Source: Dolomedes plantarius
Taxonomy: Eukaryota > Arthropoda > Arachnida > Araneae > Dolomedidae
Assembly (NCBI GenBank): GCA_907164885.2
Contig: OU015490.1
Span: 220,867,869 to 220,931,868 of the forward strand
DNA length: 64,000 bases
Direction of reading: 5' to 3'
Below the pieces are notes generated by a model that was given only the letters and a program-made list of their open reading frames with translations, was not told the origin of the DNA and did not search any database. Numbering within the stretch: position 1 is the stretch's first letter; each line of letters starts with the position of its first letter. The position numbers and the translations under genes were made by a program. Shown piece after piece: positions 12,613-25,556 of this stretch.

Positions 12613-13023
12613 TATATATATATATATATACGGTCCCTCCAGCACCGGACAAACAGGAACTTACCGCAAATCTCGGACAAACTTTATTCTATCAATTTTT
12701 ATATGTTCGTGAGCAGCAACAATTCACCAAATCCCCGGCCGAAACCTTGATGGGTCATTTAAAATTTCTTGAGGTCATACTCACATGACCTTTGCACTCT
12801 TGCAGTGATTGGACAGAGGGCCCCAGGAAAGTTCTGTGGGATTGAGTCCCGTGGCCGTTATAAAAACTTTGGCGCCTACGAGACTAGGGGTGAAAGGGAG
12901 GATATGTTGATTACCTACTTCAGTTTTTAGGTTACTTACAATGCCTTTGTTTTTAAAACGAAAACGAAATTAACTCTATGCCCAAGGAATGTTAAAAAAA
13001 CTCAGAAATTAGTTAAGGTTTTT

Positions 13024-13086
<63 letters not shown>

Positions 13087-14053
13087 TTATATATATATAT
13101 ATATATTAAACATAAAATTTTAGTTTTAGCATCCAGTTGTTTGATAAATATTCTTTACGTTAAAAAAAAATACCATATTTTAACTAGTATGATAAATTCA
13201 TGCTTTTAAACATTTGACAAGAGGTAATTTCATATTTTTCTGGGAAAGAATCTATCCTCTCACTCTATTAAATTTTAAAACTGTTTTCAAATAAATAGAG
13301 GTAAAACTACAATTTTTAATAAATGAAAGGGTATTTAATATACTATTATAAATAAAATCCATTAGGCTATTTTTTTCTATTTTACAGACTGACCGTAATG
13401 ACTTTGCAAACTTTTAAGTTTTAACGGTTAAAATAAATGATATGTTTTATATGCTTTCTCTACACAATTAGCTGTTGTTGTCTGTTTTTATCCCTTACAC
13501 ATTATAAAATTACATATGGTGTTAATATTGTAAGATATGATTTATCAAAAAATCAGATTGAAATGAAATGGTATAACTTTGCAAAATCATTCGGGGGGAA
13601 CAACAGCAAATATTTATATAACTTTCTCACGAAAATGCCGTTTGAAATCATGTAAGAGGATATTTTTTTGGGTTTAATGGGGAACACCAAAACACGAAAT
13701 AATTAGTATTTTATGTGGTGCATTCCCAATATTTTGCAAGTGTTTGAAACAGCTTACATTAATATTAGCTCTTTTAATACGCATCAGTAAAAATCCTGCA
13801 TATGCATGAATCTGAATGTGCAAGAGTAATTCGGAAAGGTTAAAGATAGGTACTTTTTGCATAGAAACATAAGATGTTGGTCTATTCGATGTTTTCCAAG
13901 TGCATCATAAGTAATATCGCCGCCGTCCACACCCGAAGGTTATACGGCCCTTCAATAATAAAAATAATCATGCCGACGGTAATCCAGCCCAACCGGGTCC
14001 CGAAGTTTTTCTTTTTGCAATTCCTTTACCTGTCTTTTTTTTTAACTGAGGGG

Positions 14054-14800
14054 CTATCCACCTTCCCCTTGTAGGGGGAAGTGTATATTCATAATTTCCT
14101 GCATAATATTCTTCATGTACCTTCTACAATAATAATCCGTAAATAATTTACTAGGGGCCCAATCTTGAAAGCCCAAAGGTAGGATTTTTCGTGCTTCAGC
14201 CCATTTGCTACAATTGTATATACAGTGCTTAATAGTTTGTATATTGCCACACTCACAAAGATCTGTTTTAGCAAAAAAACTGTTTTGATAGACTCCTATA
14301 CAGCCATGTTCAGTTATTGCTTGATTAAGAAGGAAATCTGCCGACAGTCTTTTCGTAGAAACTCTAGAGAATACCTCAAATACTTTCCTTCCTACACTGC
14401 TTCTCTCCGAATTTTCTTGCCATATATTTATGTAATAATTCTTAATTTTACTCTTAATCTGTTCTTTAGTTAATTTATAATTTCCTGTGATTTCATTCAG
14501 TGTTGTTGCTTCTTTAGCTGCTGCGTCTACCATCTCATTTTCATTAATGCCACAGTGGGCTTTAACCCAGTGTAAGTTTACTGCTATCTCATGACTTTCT
14601 ATTAGGTTTTTTATATTTCAATCCTATCTCCCTTAAAATAATATGTACATATACCTTGCAGTGTACTTCTAGAATCAATGTATATGTCGATTTCCTGTAT
14701 TCTTTTACTTATAGCATCAGTGATGGCCATGTCAATGGCTTCAACTTCGGCGCTATAGGATGATGCATTATTAGGTAGACATTTAAGCTTTGTTTGCTAT
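14054..14800 (-). pseudogene. Non-LTR retrotransposon RNase H remnant (U2)
   Basis: Same frame, lesions and end as in U1. Unlike U1 it sits next to a T run one base longer just before 14043, which changes only an antisense frame. Confidence 0.8.
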
Positions 14801-16066
14801 AAAACATTAAGGTTGTAACGTGTTCACGCCTCACCAAACCCTTCGTTAGTTTTCCAAGTGCATCATAAGCAGTCGAATATAAATGATTGATTATATTCCA
14901 AATTCTATCTAGGTTATGAGCAAACAACCGCACTGGACAAAAAGAAACTGATGGCCGTATGCTATATTTTGAAAAATTTGATTCTTGATTAACCAGATGG
15001 AAGTTCTACAAATAGGTTTTTCCAAAAGTTCGTTTTTCCTCTTAACTTAGTGAGAAAAGGCAGAAACAAATGGCAGATTGTTTTTAATTAAAACCAGAAA
15101 CATTTTTCAACAGACTATGCTATGATCAAAGTCTTCTGGATTTCACTTTAATGTAGAAGAATTTCAAAATTATTTCTTGGGACTTTCATTTGTGACCTTT
15201 ATACCACTAAAAGTAATGTAGAAAACAGAAAAATAACTACATTAGAAATCTATGCTACGATAATTAAAAGCTATCATTGTGTGTTCCTTTTCTAATACTA
15301 CATTTATCTGAGAGTCAGCTCAGTTCATGGTGGAATCTGCAGTATTTGGTGGTTACAAGTCAATCATTCCTGTTACACTAATCTGGCAGTATATTGCTGT
15401 TATACTGTGCTAGAGAATATGGCCCAGGCTAGTTTCCTACCTTGTCTCAAAGGAAGATATTACTAAGGGCTGCCCTGACATTCCTGTGTAGCATCTGTAC
15501 AACATTTTGGACTTTTTCGGAAATAAAAATTCAGTGATATTCCAATGCCGATAATACTTGGTACCACTCTGCATATTTATATAGAATAACATTAGCATAA
15601 AAGATGCGCACTTTTGTTTAAAAATTTATAACTCAGAGACTAAAACTTTAAGTTTAGACTTGTCGCACAATTTTAATTATACTTTTCACAATCTGATTAA
15701 TGTATGCGCGATTGAGCATGTGTTTTTGTTTTTCAAAGACAGCGAGATAATTTTTGTTTGGCTTTTTGATCTATTAAAGTAAATTTGTGAATCCTAAATA
15801 TTTATAAAAATACACGTTATCGGGGTCACAATTTTGTTTTCTATTATTTCTTTAAAACTAAAATATTGAAGTTTTAGACAAAGTTCAATTTTATAAACAA
15901 AAAGACAATCCTATTTGTCTCATGAATACGATGTCAAGATGTTATAAATCGAAAATATAATAGCTTGAATCATAAAAATTTGAAAATTATGCATAGCGAT
16001 TTTTCCTTGTTTAATTAACCCATGTAGGACCGCTCCATGTTTTCTTTATTGGAAATGCACCATATA

Positions 16067-16112
<46 letters not shown>

Positions 16113-16116
<4 letters not shown>

Positions 16117-16622
16117 AAGAATTAATCAGAGAAAGGGGAATAATTAAGAAAATTTAAGGGGGTGTTTAATTGAAATCTAATTTCTAGTGTTAAATGTCAC
16201 TGTTTGTGTACTTCCAGACGGGCTACGGGACAAGGGGAGTCCCAGTTTAGAAAGTTGGACTTGATTCACGAAAGTTGTAGAAGGAATAGATGGAAAATCT
16301 ATTAACAGTATCGCGCTTAGCCACTCCCCTTCCCCATCATCGGTGCATGCGTCATGAGCGCATGCGCAATGGCATTAGAAACTTGGAAACAAAAGTGTTT
16401 TAATTAGAGAGGGTTTGATTTTGATCTTGGTTGGTTGCGAATCACGAGGCGTGGGATGAAAAGTTGGCACTGATTGATTGGAAGTTATTCAGTTTAAGAA
16501 TAAAACTCTTGGATAAATATTAATTGTAATTATTTACCACATGCCTATGTTCACTTTCTGCATATTAATAATTATTAGGAGAAAATGTTAAGTGGGATGT
16601 ACGTGTAGAAGAAGCACTTCAT
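16113..16622 (+). mobile_element. LTR-like block (U2)
   Basis: 510 bp, with the same palindrome and AATAAA as in U1; preceded directly by (TA)n locus d. Confidence 0.42.
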
Positions 16623-19446
16623 GAGTCGAGTAGAATTTTGTGATCATGCGAGGGATTAACCCCACAGCCGTTTTAAATTTAACTTAAAAGTATTTGAATT
16701 TTGTAAAATTTGTCTAGGTTTTCATCTCTCTTCTCGTGATTGCGGCATCCATCAGCGGAAAAATTTCCGGGAAAGAGCATTATTTTTGGTCTGAAGCTAC
16801 ACTTTTTTTTTTTTTTTTTTTTGTGCTGATGCCAGCGAGTGAAATAGCCGATATATTGAGTTCCAGTTCCGGATAACGTGGTACAAGGATGATGTTCGCC
16901 GACTTCGCATTCTGTATTCACCAAGGTGGATGTTGTGCATTGTCTTCACAACGCTTTTTTCTGCCCAAGGTGTTGTGGGTGGATTTGTTTCCTGTAGTGT
17001 GTTATGTGAAAATTATTCGGGATATGTTTTTTCAACGGATAATTTTTTTTCCATTCGTCTTCTGCATGGCGGACATCGTGTTAATCTTCAAAGATGTTTT
17101 TATTTCCGGTGCCAGGAAACATCGCAATATGTTCTACTCTTGCTTTTACATCTTCAGTCTACGTATAAAATCCAAGAGACTTTGTGTTGTTTCGCCAAAC
17201 TTTGAGACGAAAACATGATGTTATTTTACGACGTGACAAGCAATAAAGATAATGCATTTTAATCCAGTGATGCTTCGCGGTGGTGTTTGTTCGTGGCATT
17301 GACCAACAACATTGCGGAATTTTGTGAAATGTGTGTTTTAACAAAACGATATTGTCATGGATATACAATTTGGACCAGCGTAGGAAGTCATCAGAGAACG
17401 GTAAATTCAACAAAATGAAGGCAATTTTGTATTCAATAAATTCAACGTGTATAAAATTAATTAAAAATATTTTCGAACGGATTAGCTAAACTAGGATAAG
17501 CGAAATTTTATGATCTGAAGAGTGTATTGAAACATATCTTGGGTTGTTGATTTTGTAATGACATGTTGTAATGAAAAACAGAATGTTTTTTGGAGGTGAC
17601 GTAAGAATTTAAACTAGATTCGGTAACATTTTGGGAGCTACAATCCAAAAATTTTTAAAACTAATGTTCCCCACCCGTGTTCATTTAAGAATACATACAC
17701 TTTGGTACTACTAGGAGGATTTGGTCACTTGATTTTTTTTTCTTCTGAAGGCACGTCGAATCTGGTTTGTTGAATATTTTAAATTTCAGTGGAGTTCAGA
17801 CTACTGAATTTAAGATTTGCTATTTATGTGTACAGTTCTGTTGAGATTTTGAATAGAATTTTGAATGTGAAAGATTTAGTTCATGTTTCCCAGGTAAATT
17901 GATTGGTTTTTTGACATTGGAAAAGCTTTAATATTGTTATGTTATGAAATTAAATTGTTTATACATCTTTTTCTTGGGGAGGGGGGGGGGGAAGAAAGTA
18001 TAAGGTATTAAATTCTGAGTAGCTGTAGAAAATTCGAAAATTTTTATTTTATTAATTGTTAAATTAAGAGTTGCAGGACTCGTCAAAAATTTGCAAAATT
18101 GAGAAGATTTTTTGAATAATTTGCTACAAAATCTGGTCTCCTGAGCTGATGATGGCCTTTTTTGCTTCTTGTATGTATTTTTATGTTTTATATTTTGACT
18201 TTCATGAAGTGTTATTTTATTGTACATTGATCATTACCATTATTATAAGTGTGATTTTATAGTGTATATTTGTGGTTGCCGGTAAAATAATGGAGAGGAC
18301 ATATTATGCTAAGTGTATTTTTATTGTATTGAAATAAATTTTATTGATATTGAGTAATTTTGTTGGAACAATAGACGGAAAACTAATTCCCTATCTTTTC
18401 ATTAAAATAAATATGATGTTGATGATTATTTTAATTTTGATAAGGAAATAATGATGTTAATCAGATTAAATAAGCATGAGTGTGTATTACATGCTTTATC
18501 AGTTTATAGATTATTTAGAGCTCGATTGATTATAAATAATACATAATAATAAATAACAAGAAAGGGAATTGGTTTTGAATTTTATAAGAGGGAAAGTTGA
18601 AGGATTATAGTGTAAAGATGTGTTGATAATGTGATTCCATACTTTTAAAATATAATTTACTATTTCTCATATATTTTTATAATCTCATATATTGTGTAAT
18701 CTTGGTTCTATTTATTAAGAAGATATAAACTTTATGATGTGTTTATGATTTGATAGAAAAAAAATAATAATGTGAATTTCAGAGATCCATTTCCTTTTTG
18801 ATTTTATTTTTTTGGGGCCTAACACCCTTGACTTCACATTTAGGTGATTATAACTTTAAAAAAAAAGCTATCTTGTTTAGGCTATCCTTGTTTATGAGCT
18901 ACATCTGTCTACCTTTTTCTGTCTGGATCTTTTAAAAATAATTGTGTAACTATGGCTTTATTTTAGAAAATATGTTTTTTTTGGGTTTTGTGCACAGATG
19001 AAGAATAATGTCTAGCGTTTGTTTTAGTGAGTTAATATTTTTATTTTGTTTGTAAACAGATTAGGACTTCTACATTTATCAACTTCGAGATGAGTGTTCA
19101 TTATATTTATTTATATTTGAGATATTATTGTGCATTTCCTTTGATAATATTTTAAGATAATTTTGTTTTTTGGTGATTGTTATAAATTTTGATAATTGAT
19201 ATTATAGTGATTGATGTTGCTTCAAAGTCAAATATGTCTCGAATGGAGATTTATGTAACATGAAATAATACCTCAGTTCAATACAGCTAGGTGCATGTAC
19301 GGATAAATGTTTAGGTTAGGGTTAATTTTCATTTAGTGTTCATTAAGTTTAAATTTTAATTTCCGTTGTTTTATCTTCTGGAGACTTGCCGCATGTGAAC
19401 CGGCAATTCATTTGTGTGTGCGCCTTCAGGTGGACGGGGGGGGAGT

Positions 19447-19955
19447 TGTTAAGAATTAATTAGAGAAAGGGGAGTAATTGAGATAATTTAAGGGGGGGTG
19501 CTTAAATTTAAATCTAATTTCTAGAGTTAAATGTCACTGTTTTTGTACTTCCAGACGTGCTACGGGAAAAGGGAATCCCCGTTTAGACTGTTGGACTTGA
19601 TTCACGAAAGTTCAAGAAGGAACAGAGGAAATATCTTTTAATAGTATCGCGCTTAGCCACTCCCCTTCCCCATCTTCGGTGCATGCGTCATGAGCGCATG
19701 CGCAATGGCATTAGAAAATTTGAAACAAAAGAGTTTTAATTAGAGAGGGATTGATTTTGATCTTGGTTGACTGCGCATCGCGAGGTGCGGGATGAAAACT
19801 TGGAGCGGATTGATTTGAAGTAATTAAGTATAAGAATAAAACTCTTAGATATAAATTAATTGTAATTATTTACCACAGGCCTACGTTCACTGACTGCAAG
19901 TTAATAATTATTCGGGGAAAATGTTAAGCGGAAGCTACGTGTAGAAGCACGTCAT
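19447..19955 (+). mobile_element. Diverged copy of the LTR-like block in spacer L
   Basis: It aligns end to end with the block in each unit (8063-8572 and equivalents) with many substitutions but almost equal length, so it is an older independent insertion. The GCGCATGCGC palindrome (19694-19703), the flanking gcatgcgtcatga and the AATAAA are retained. It is preceded by a short G-run rather than by a TA tract. Confidence 0.45.
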
Positions 19956-21780
19956 ATATATTATTTTTAGGTAATTTTTAACGGATATACTCAATCAATT
20001 GGACGAAGGTACCTAATAGAAACTGTCATATTTTATTTTGACGGATATATTTTATGATGTGTGTCTCAAAATCACTAATGATAAAATTACTTGAGAGAAG
20101 AGAAAAAATATACATACATATATCAGGCGGAACCACCAAAGTTTGGAAATAAAATACTGCTAGAACTAACCACAGAGATTTATTTATATAGAAAGAGGAC
20201 ACAAAAAGTGAATATCTTGATCAAAGACGCTTTCCTTCAACTCTTTAGTAAGTCTGACATATCAAACTCCTAAGGGCATTCCTCTGAGAAATAGAAAAAA
20301 TAAAAAATCCTCTTCTATGTCATGTGACTTTTTTATTTGTTAAAATCTACTTTTCCTGTTTGCGTTGGCACTCTGCAAATTTTACTCTTTGTAGTTGAGA
20401 ACACCGTTACATAGGAAAAGAGTAAAAATATATTTTTCATACTTTTAAAAACTGAGCGAGAGCAACGGAAATAATTCTGTTACATTTTTGCAAAGGGCAG
20501 AACATTTTTTTTAAGCAACATGGAATTTCATTTGTATTTCTTGCAAGTTCTAAAGTCTATGTAAACTGACTTGGATACAATAAGAACTTGGATCCATATA
20601 AAACAATTTAAATATGGATACATGTTTTTTTATAAATTCATTCATATGTTAAAAATATCATACCAAAAACTCTCTTTGAAATAGCGGAAAAAAGTTAAGA
20701 AAGTTAGTTAATCATTAATGTTATTGTGCTGGAAATTTTTAAGAACGATTAACAATTTTTCAGTATATTTCAAGGTGTCCAGCTACGGTTAAAAATGTCA
20801 ATTTTGATGGAAATTTCCAAATATTTATTAATGAATGTGAAGGATGTGCATATCTATTTCTAAATCTGCCTCTATGTTTTCTGTGCAATCATAAGGGAAT
20901 TTTTTTTTCTTACTTTTCAGCATAGAGGTATGAAATTCTGTACATATATACATTTCAATATAAATCTATAGCATACCTTAAAAGAAATTTTCAATCTCAT
21001 TACAATTTTAAGATTTTTTAAAAAGTTTGAAATTTATAAAAAAAAATTTTTAATTCTCCATCTTACTTAATTTTTAAAATATTTCTCGATTTTGCATTTT
21101 AATCCCTTTAAACTGTATAGCAAACACATCTGGGTATTAATTATTTAATCCCTTAGATAGTTAATTTTTGAGAGTTTTATTTTTAATTTCATCCCGATCT
21201 TCATCAAAATTTTGCCTTATAATAAGTTACAAATAAAATTTAATTACCTTAATGAAGTCGAATTGTAAAAGGCATTACCCAGCTTTTTAGAAACAGTATT
21301 AGAATTCTTCCTTATCAATTTCATGAATTTTGAACAAAAATTAAGTAACATGGAGCATTTAAAATTCTAAAAACCTTGAAAAATCTGTTTTCGAGAAAAA
21401 CAAATTTACAGATTATTCCTGCACATACTCTTTATAAATTACTTCGTAGAAGCATTATAAATGATATTTTACTCCAAAAAAAAAGTATTTTGGTACTATT
21501 AATCAACAGAAATACATATTTTTTTTACAATAACACAATCAATATTACAATTACAAGATTTTCTCAAATGACCGTCCAATATCGATTTAAACAACCGAAG
21601 CAATTTCCAATTCCAGCATATGTGAAAACTTCAATTTTGTTCCCAGAAGTTCTCATTTTTCATCGAATATATATACGACTATTATGATAATGCAAAATAT
21701 AATTTAAGTCTATAATATTTTTCCAGGTTTTCTTTTCATATTACTAAGAACGTAATGAACTATGGATTTGGCCCTAGATA

Positions 21781-22410
21781 TACAATAGAACCTCGTTTAT
21801 CCGGATCTCTGGATAATCCGGATGAGATTTGTAGACATTATTTTTATTGAATGTTCACTTAAGATAAAAAATTTTAACTACGATAGCAAGAATGTAACTA
21901 CAAGTCCAGATGTTTTTAAATTTCAGAATATCAATTAAATATTAGTTCATTACACTCACGAGTCTCTCACGTACATTTGATAAAAATAAATTAATCTTGT
22001 AATATTTTTCTTTTGTATAGGTAGAGCCATTTATGTAAAAATATGCTAAATTCACCAAAATTCCCCAAATATTCGCTTTTTATTGTGATTAAATGTACAG
22101 TTCCTATATAGATTTTATGATAAAGTGTGGTAATAAAATGCTTATTGTTGAGTTTAAGAAAGCTTTAGTAGACTTACCAATTCTTTGTTAATAAATGATG
22201 TGAAAAGTTATTTTTTTATTTTTTAATGTCTTGTGAACAATACTACGTCATTTTGTTACATAACACAGTTTTTTATCGTAATAAATGGTAAATCTGCTTA
22301 GTCAAGGATTTTATTTTGCTTATTACCCCTATTACCCGGATTATGCGGATTTTCGATTATCCGGATTGCCTATGGTCCCAGCTAGTCAGGATAAACGAGG
22401 TTTTACTGTA
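21781..22410. mobile_element. Pogo/Tigger-like non-autonomous element (MITE)
   Basis: Terminal inverted repeats: left tacaatagaacctcgtttat and, reverse-complemented, right tacagtaaaacctcgtttat, both followed by atccgga-type sequence. TA is the duplicated target. The CAnTnnAACCTCG start is typical of pogo/Tigger-family termini. At 630 bp with no transposase frame it is non-autonomous. Confidence 0.7.
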
Positions 22411-22636
22411 CTATTTCATAATTTATAGATGCATTTATATAAAAAAAGTCTTTTGAGATATTTTATATGTGATTACATATAAATACCTGTAATTTTTTTT
22501 ATTTCATAATATCAATTAAATATTAGTTCATTACATTCACGAGTCTCTCACGTACATTTGATAAAAATAAATTAATCTTTGTATTTCTTTGTAATTCTTT
22601 TGTATAGCTAGAGCCATTTATGTAAAAATATGCTAA
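21921..22636. repeat. Direct repeat of about 130 bp, one copy inside and one outside the MITE
   Basis: 21921-22049 and 22502-22636 share attagttcattaca, cacgagtctctcacgtacat and agccatttatgtaaaaatat with few changes. The first copy is inside the pogo-like MITE, the second about 90 bp beyond its right end. Confidence 0.85.
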
Positions 22637-22878
22637 GTTTGGAGAAAAATGCTTCAATTTTATAAAAGATTGCTTAGCTATTGGTCTACTTCTTCAACAT
22701 TTTTACATCATGATTATTAACTCGCTTTCTTGTTTGTGAAATTGTCCAGTACAAATCTTGCAACTTCCCGACTAGCTAGATATTTTAAACTTTTTGAAAA
22801 GCTCAAAACAGGATGACAATGCATTCTATTAATACTTTTAGTCATTTTGTTTTGTATGGAAAGTTAGATAAAAAAATT

Positions 22879-22893
22879 CTCTAGGTGGCGCTT
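22879..22893 (+). promoter_or_regulatory. CTCF-like core motif
   Basis: ctctaggtggcgctt matches the AGGTGGCGC core of the CTCF consensus. It occurs in spacer L and not in the units. A single motif match in AT-rich DNA is weak evidence of function. Confidence 0.25.
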
Positions 22894-23218
22894 CGATCGA
22901 ATTCAATGCTTGCACTTTTACGTGACGGTGTTTCACTATTTTGTAAACAGAATATTTGTGAATTTAGTTTATTTACAAAAATATTGTGCGAAATATTTTT
23001 AAAAAATTATAAAAGTTAGCAGTTTCTGATGTCTGTGGATAGTGGAAATGACTAAAAGGTGATTAAAATTAAACAAAAGAAAGTGAAACAGAATAATTAA
23101 GTGAATGTTTGTGCAATTAGTTTATATGATTCAACAGAAAATTAAAAAAACATGGTATATAAAAAAGTACTTTTTATCTTGTAATTATCTTATTTTGATG
23201 TAATTGTCAATCGAAACA

Positions 23219-23608
23219 TAGTGTGCACATAAATGAATATCCCAACATTGCAGGGCTATTAACAGAAAACTAAACAAAGTACATACTTGCTGTTCATCGG
23301 AAATCAAAAATAACAGTTGAAAGCTTAAATTCGACGAAATTATAAGTGTTCAATGTGAGCTCCTTTCGTAACACGAAGGATATTGATGTGGTACGATAAC
23401 TCATCCCACACGCTTTTGAACAGGTCTGGTGTGACGGTTTGAAAGACCGAAGATATGCGTGTCTTAAGTTCGTTAACATCATTTGGTAGCGGTGGAACAA
23501 ACACCTAATGTTTGATATAGTCTCAGGAAAAAAAAAAGTTTGTACTTTGTTTAGTTTTCTTTCACTAGCCTTGCAAAGTTGGGATATTCATTTATGTACA
23601 CACTGTAT
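23219..23608 (-). mobile_element. Mariner deletion derivative with about 70-bp terminal inverted repeats
   Basis: Left end gtgtgcacataaatgaatat, then cccaacattgcagggctatt and aacagaaaactaaacaaagt, matches the reverse complement of the right end (gtgtgtacataaatgaatat and so on) over about 70 bp, flanked by TA. Inside, on the minus strand, is a transposase C-terminus: VFVPPLPNDVNELKTRIS, VWDELSYHINILRVTKGAHI, EHL and a stop at 23340-23342. The C-terminal GAHIEHL is a hallmark of a mariner-type family common in arthropods. Upstream, IKH*VF shows a nonsense codon, and the rest of the transposase is gone. Confidence 0.75.
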
Positions 23609-24253
23609 ATGACTAAATTTTCACAAGTAAAGATTTCGGAAAAAAAGAAACAGTCCGAACATAGTCAGATATCTTAACTGCTTCAAAGTATTATAGACAA
23701 CTTCCTAACTCTTAAAAAGAAAATTTCAAAAATATTCTAATCCATTTTTAATTTGATCAATAAAACAAGGGGTTCACTGCAAACCTTGAGTTACAGGTTG
23801 CCACAGAAAGGACTCTACTTCTGAAGGTCACAGGTAAGGGTTGGGGATTTTATGTTGGTGGAGGGGGGGGGAGGAAGGCGCCTGAGATAGTAGAAGTTCG
23901 GACAAAATTTCTAATTTTCACTAGACATCATAAACTGTTCCCGTGAACATCGCGGTTTCGTTATTTAGGCGTTCTATAAAAACAACGATTCTGCTACCGA
24001 GGCAAAGAGGTCATTTAGCACTTGCTTCAGGCTCTCTGCAACTGAAGCTGTTCCTGATGGAAAAAAAAATTCTGCAATTTGTTTCAAACGTGAGAACAAG
24101 CGTGTATATACTACCAACGAAACCAAATGGTCGATCTCGGAACATTAGAACAGTTCGAAATGTTCAACGAGTTCTTAAGTTCACTATTCGTGAGGAAGTT
24201 GTCACTACAGAAGGTCGTTCGGACTTTATGGAAACGATTTTGATAGTTACCTT

Positions 24254-24802
24254 TTATGTATAAATGCCGTATTTTATGTGATAATTTGCTTCTATCGGAG
24301 AGCCATGATTCTTGAAAATAGCTCTAGCTCGTATTTTCCATGAGAGTAAATTTATGTTTAGTACAGTTATACCAGTTTTACCACATACATCTTATACCGT
24401 TTTCCAATGTCCATTCGGTGTTCTTAGAAATCGTTTTCCTAAGGCTCCTATTGAAAAACAGAAATCGCAAAAGTCCATTGGAGAAGAGTCAGGTAATTTT
24501 ACAGGTATTTCATTAAATGGTATACATTTTATTCCTGCTAATGACTCTTTCTTTGCTAAATAAGAGGCAGTTGATTTACACGTGTGACTAGAGGTCTTAG
24601 GAGGAGGTTTAGCGGTCATGTTTTCATTTTTACTTTCAGTTAGACGTTTTTTCACTTTCAAATTTAATATAGTATAAATACATATTTTTGAAATGCCATA
24701 ACCGAAATGTTTACACCGCTTTATAATTTGTTCATACAAATATTTCTCCCCGGGATGAGCAGTTATCTAACCTTCGAGCCATCTATCAATTTTAGGAGCC
24801 AT
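24254..24802 (-). pseudogene. Mariner-like transposase, internally deleted, with ancestral 3' end (U3/L boundary)
   Basis: This is the reference copy. After WKTV and a stop the homology continues in the same frame across 24363 into L as DVCGKTGITVLNINLLSWK, IRARAIFKNHG and SPIEAN, ending at a stop at 24254-24256. Together with 850-958 this shows that the L-U arrangement is the original one. N-terminal helix-turn-helix block, deleted centre and last acidic motif PMDF as described for U1; stops only at codon 12 and after WKTV. Confidence 0.65.
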
Positions 24803-24960
24803 TTTCAAAATAAATCTTTTATTTTACATTCCAATCAAGGAAAAAAAATAGCAGACGATTATTCTGAAGTTGGGAAATTTTTATCTCAAAATGCAAACGC
24901 CAAAAACAAATTACAAAATCGTTTCCATAAAGTGCGATGAAGTGAAGTGCGCAGAAGTGA

Positions 24961-25052
<92 letters not shown>

Positions 25053-25185
25053 CACACACAAACACTATCTACCAATTAGTATTTGGACAGCCATAGAAAT
25101 TATGATATTTGCGGTCCTGATATACTTCCCGCCTCCGCCGTTAAATATCGTGTAGGAAAAAACATTGACTTTAGCCTCTTGCAAG

Positions 25186-25556
25186 ATGCCACAAAGTGCA
25201 GATTTATCTGATTTCGAGAAAGGTATAAACGTCGAGTATCACATAAATGGCCGATCATTCAGGGACATATAAAACGAGCTGAATTACCCTAAATCGACAG
25301 TGGCCTATCTGATTCAGAACTGGAAAGTGAGCGGTGATTGTCGGAATATGCCCCGAGTCGGAAGACCCACGAAACTGGGAGATAGAGACAGACGGATGCT
25401 GTCCAGAAAAATTCGAAAGAATCGCACCAACCGATGGCCCACATACTTCTGGAGTTTCAGCAGGCTTCCGGGAGTGTTGTTTCGATGAATATCATTTGTA
25501 AGGAAGCACATATACTTGGTTTTCATGGTCGTTCTGCCGCTCATATATATACGTGA
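25186..25556 (+). pseudogene. Tc1-like transposase, N-terminal fragment (U3)
   Basis: Same sequence and lesions as the U1 fragment. Confidence 0.82.

Larger units (their letters stand above)
17091..24362. repeat. Spacer L between U2 and U3 (7272 bp)
   Basis: Its left edge continues U2 without a scar and its right edge continues into U3 without a scar, with the transposase homology crossing 24362/24363. Its last 959 bp are repeated at 1-958. 17091-19446 is T-rich with no supported gene. 19956-21780 and 22637-23218 are AT-rich and empty apart from short chance frames. The recognised elements inside are listed separately. Confidence 0.9.

Noticed and set aside
16889..17218. 109- and 91-residue frames crossing the U2-L boundary, considered as a secreted-protein first exon
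   Set aside because: Two overlapping frames are open; no clear splice donor, family motif or upstream gene structure. The signal-peptide likeness alone is too weak.
23294..23500. 68-residue minus-strand frame
   Set aside because: It is in the wrong frame; the transposase C-terminus (GAHIEHL) lies in a neighbouring frame of the same strand.
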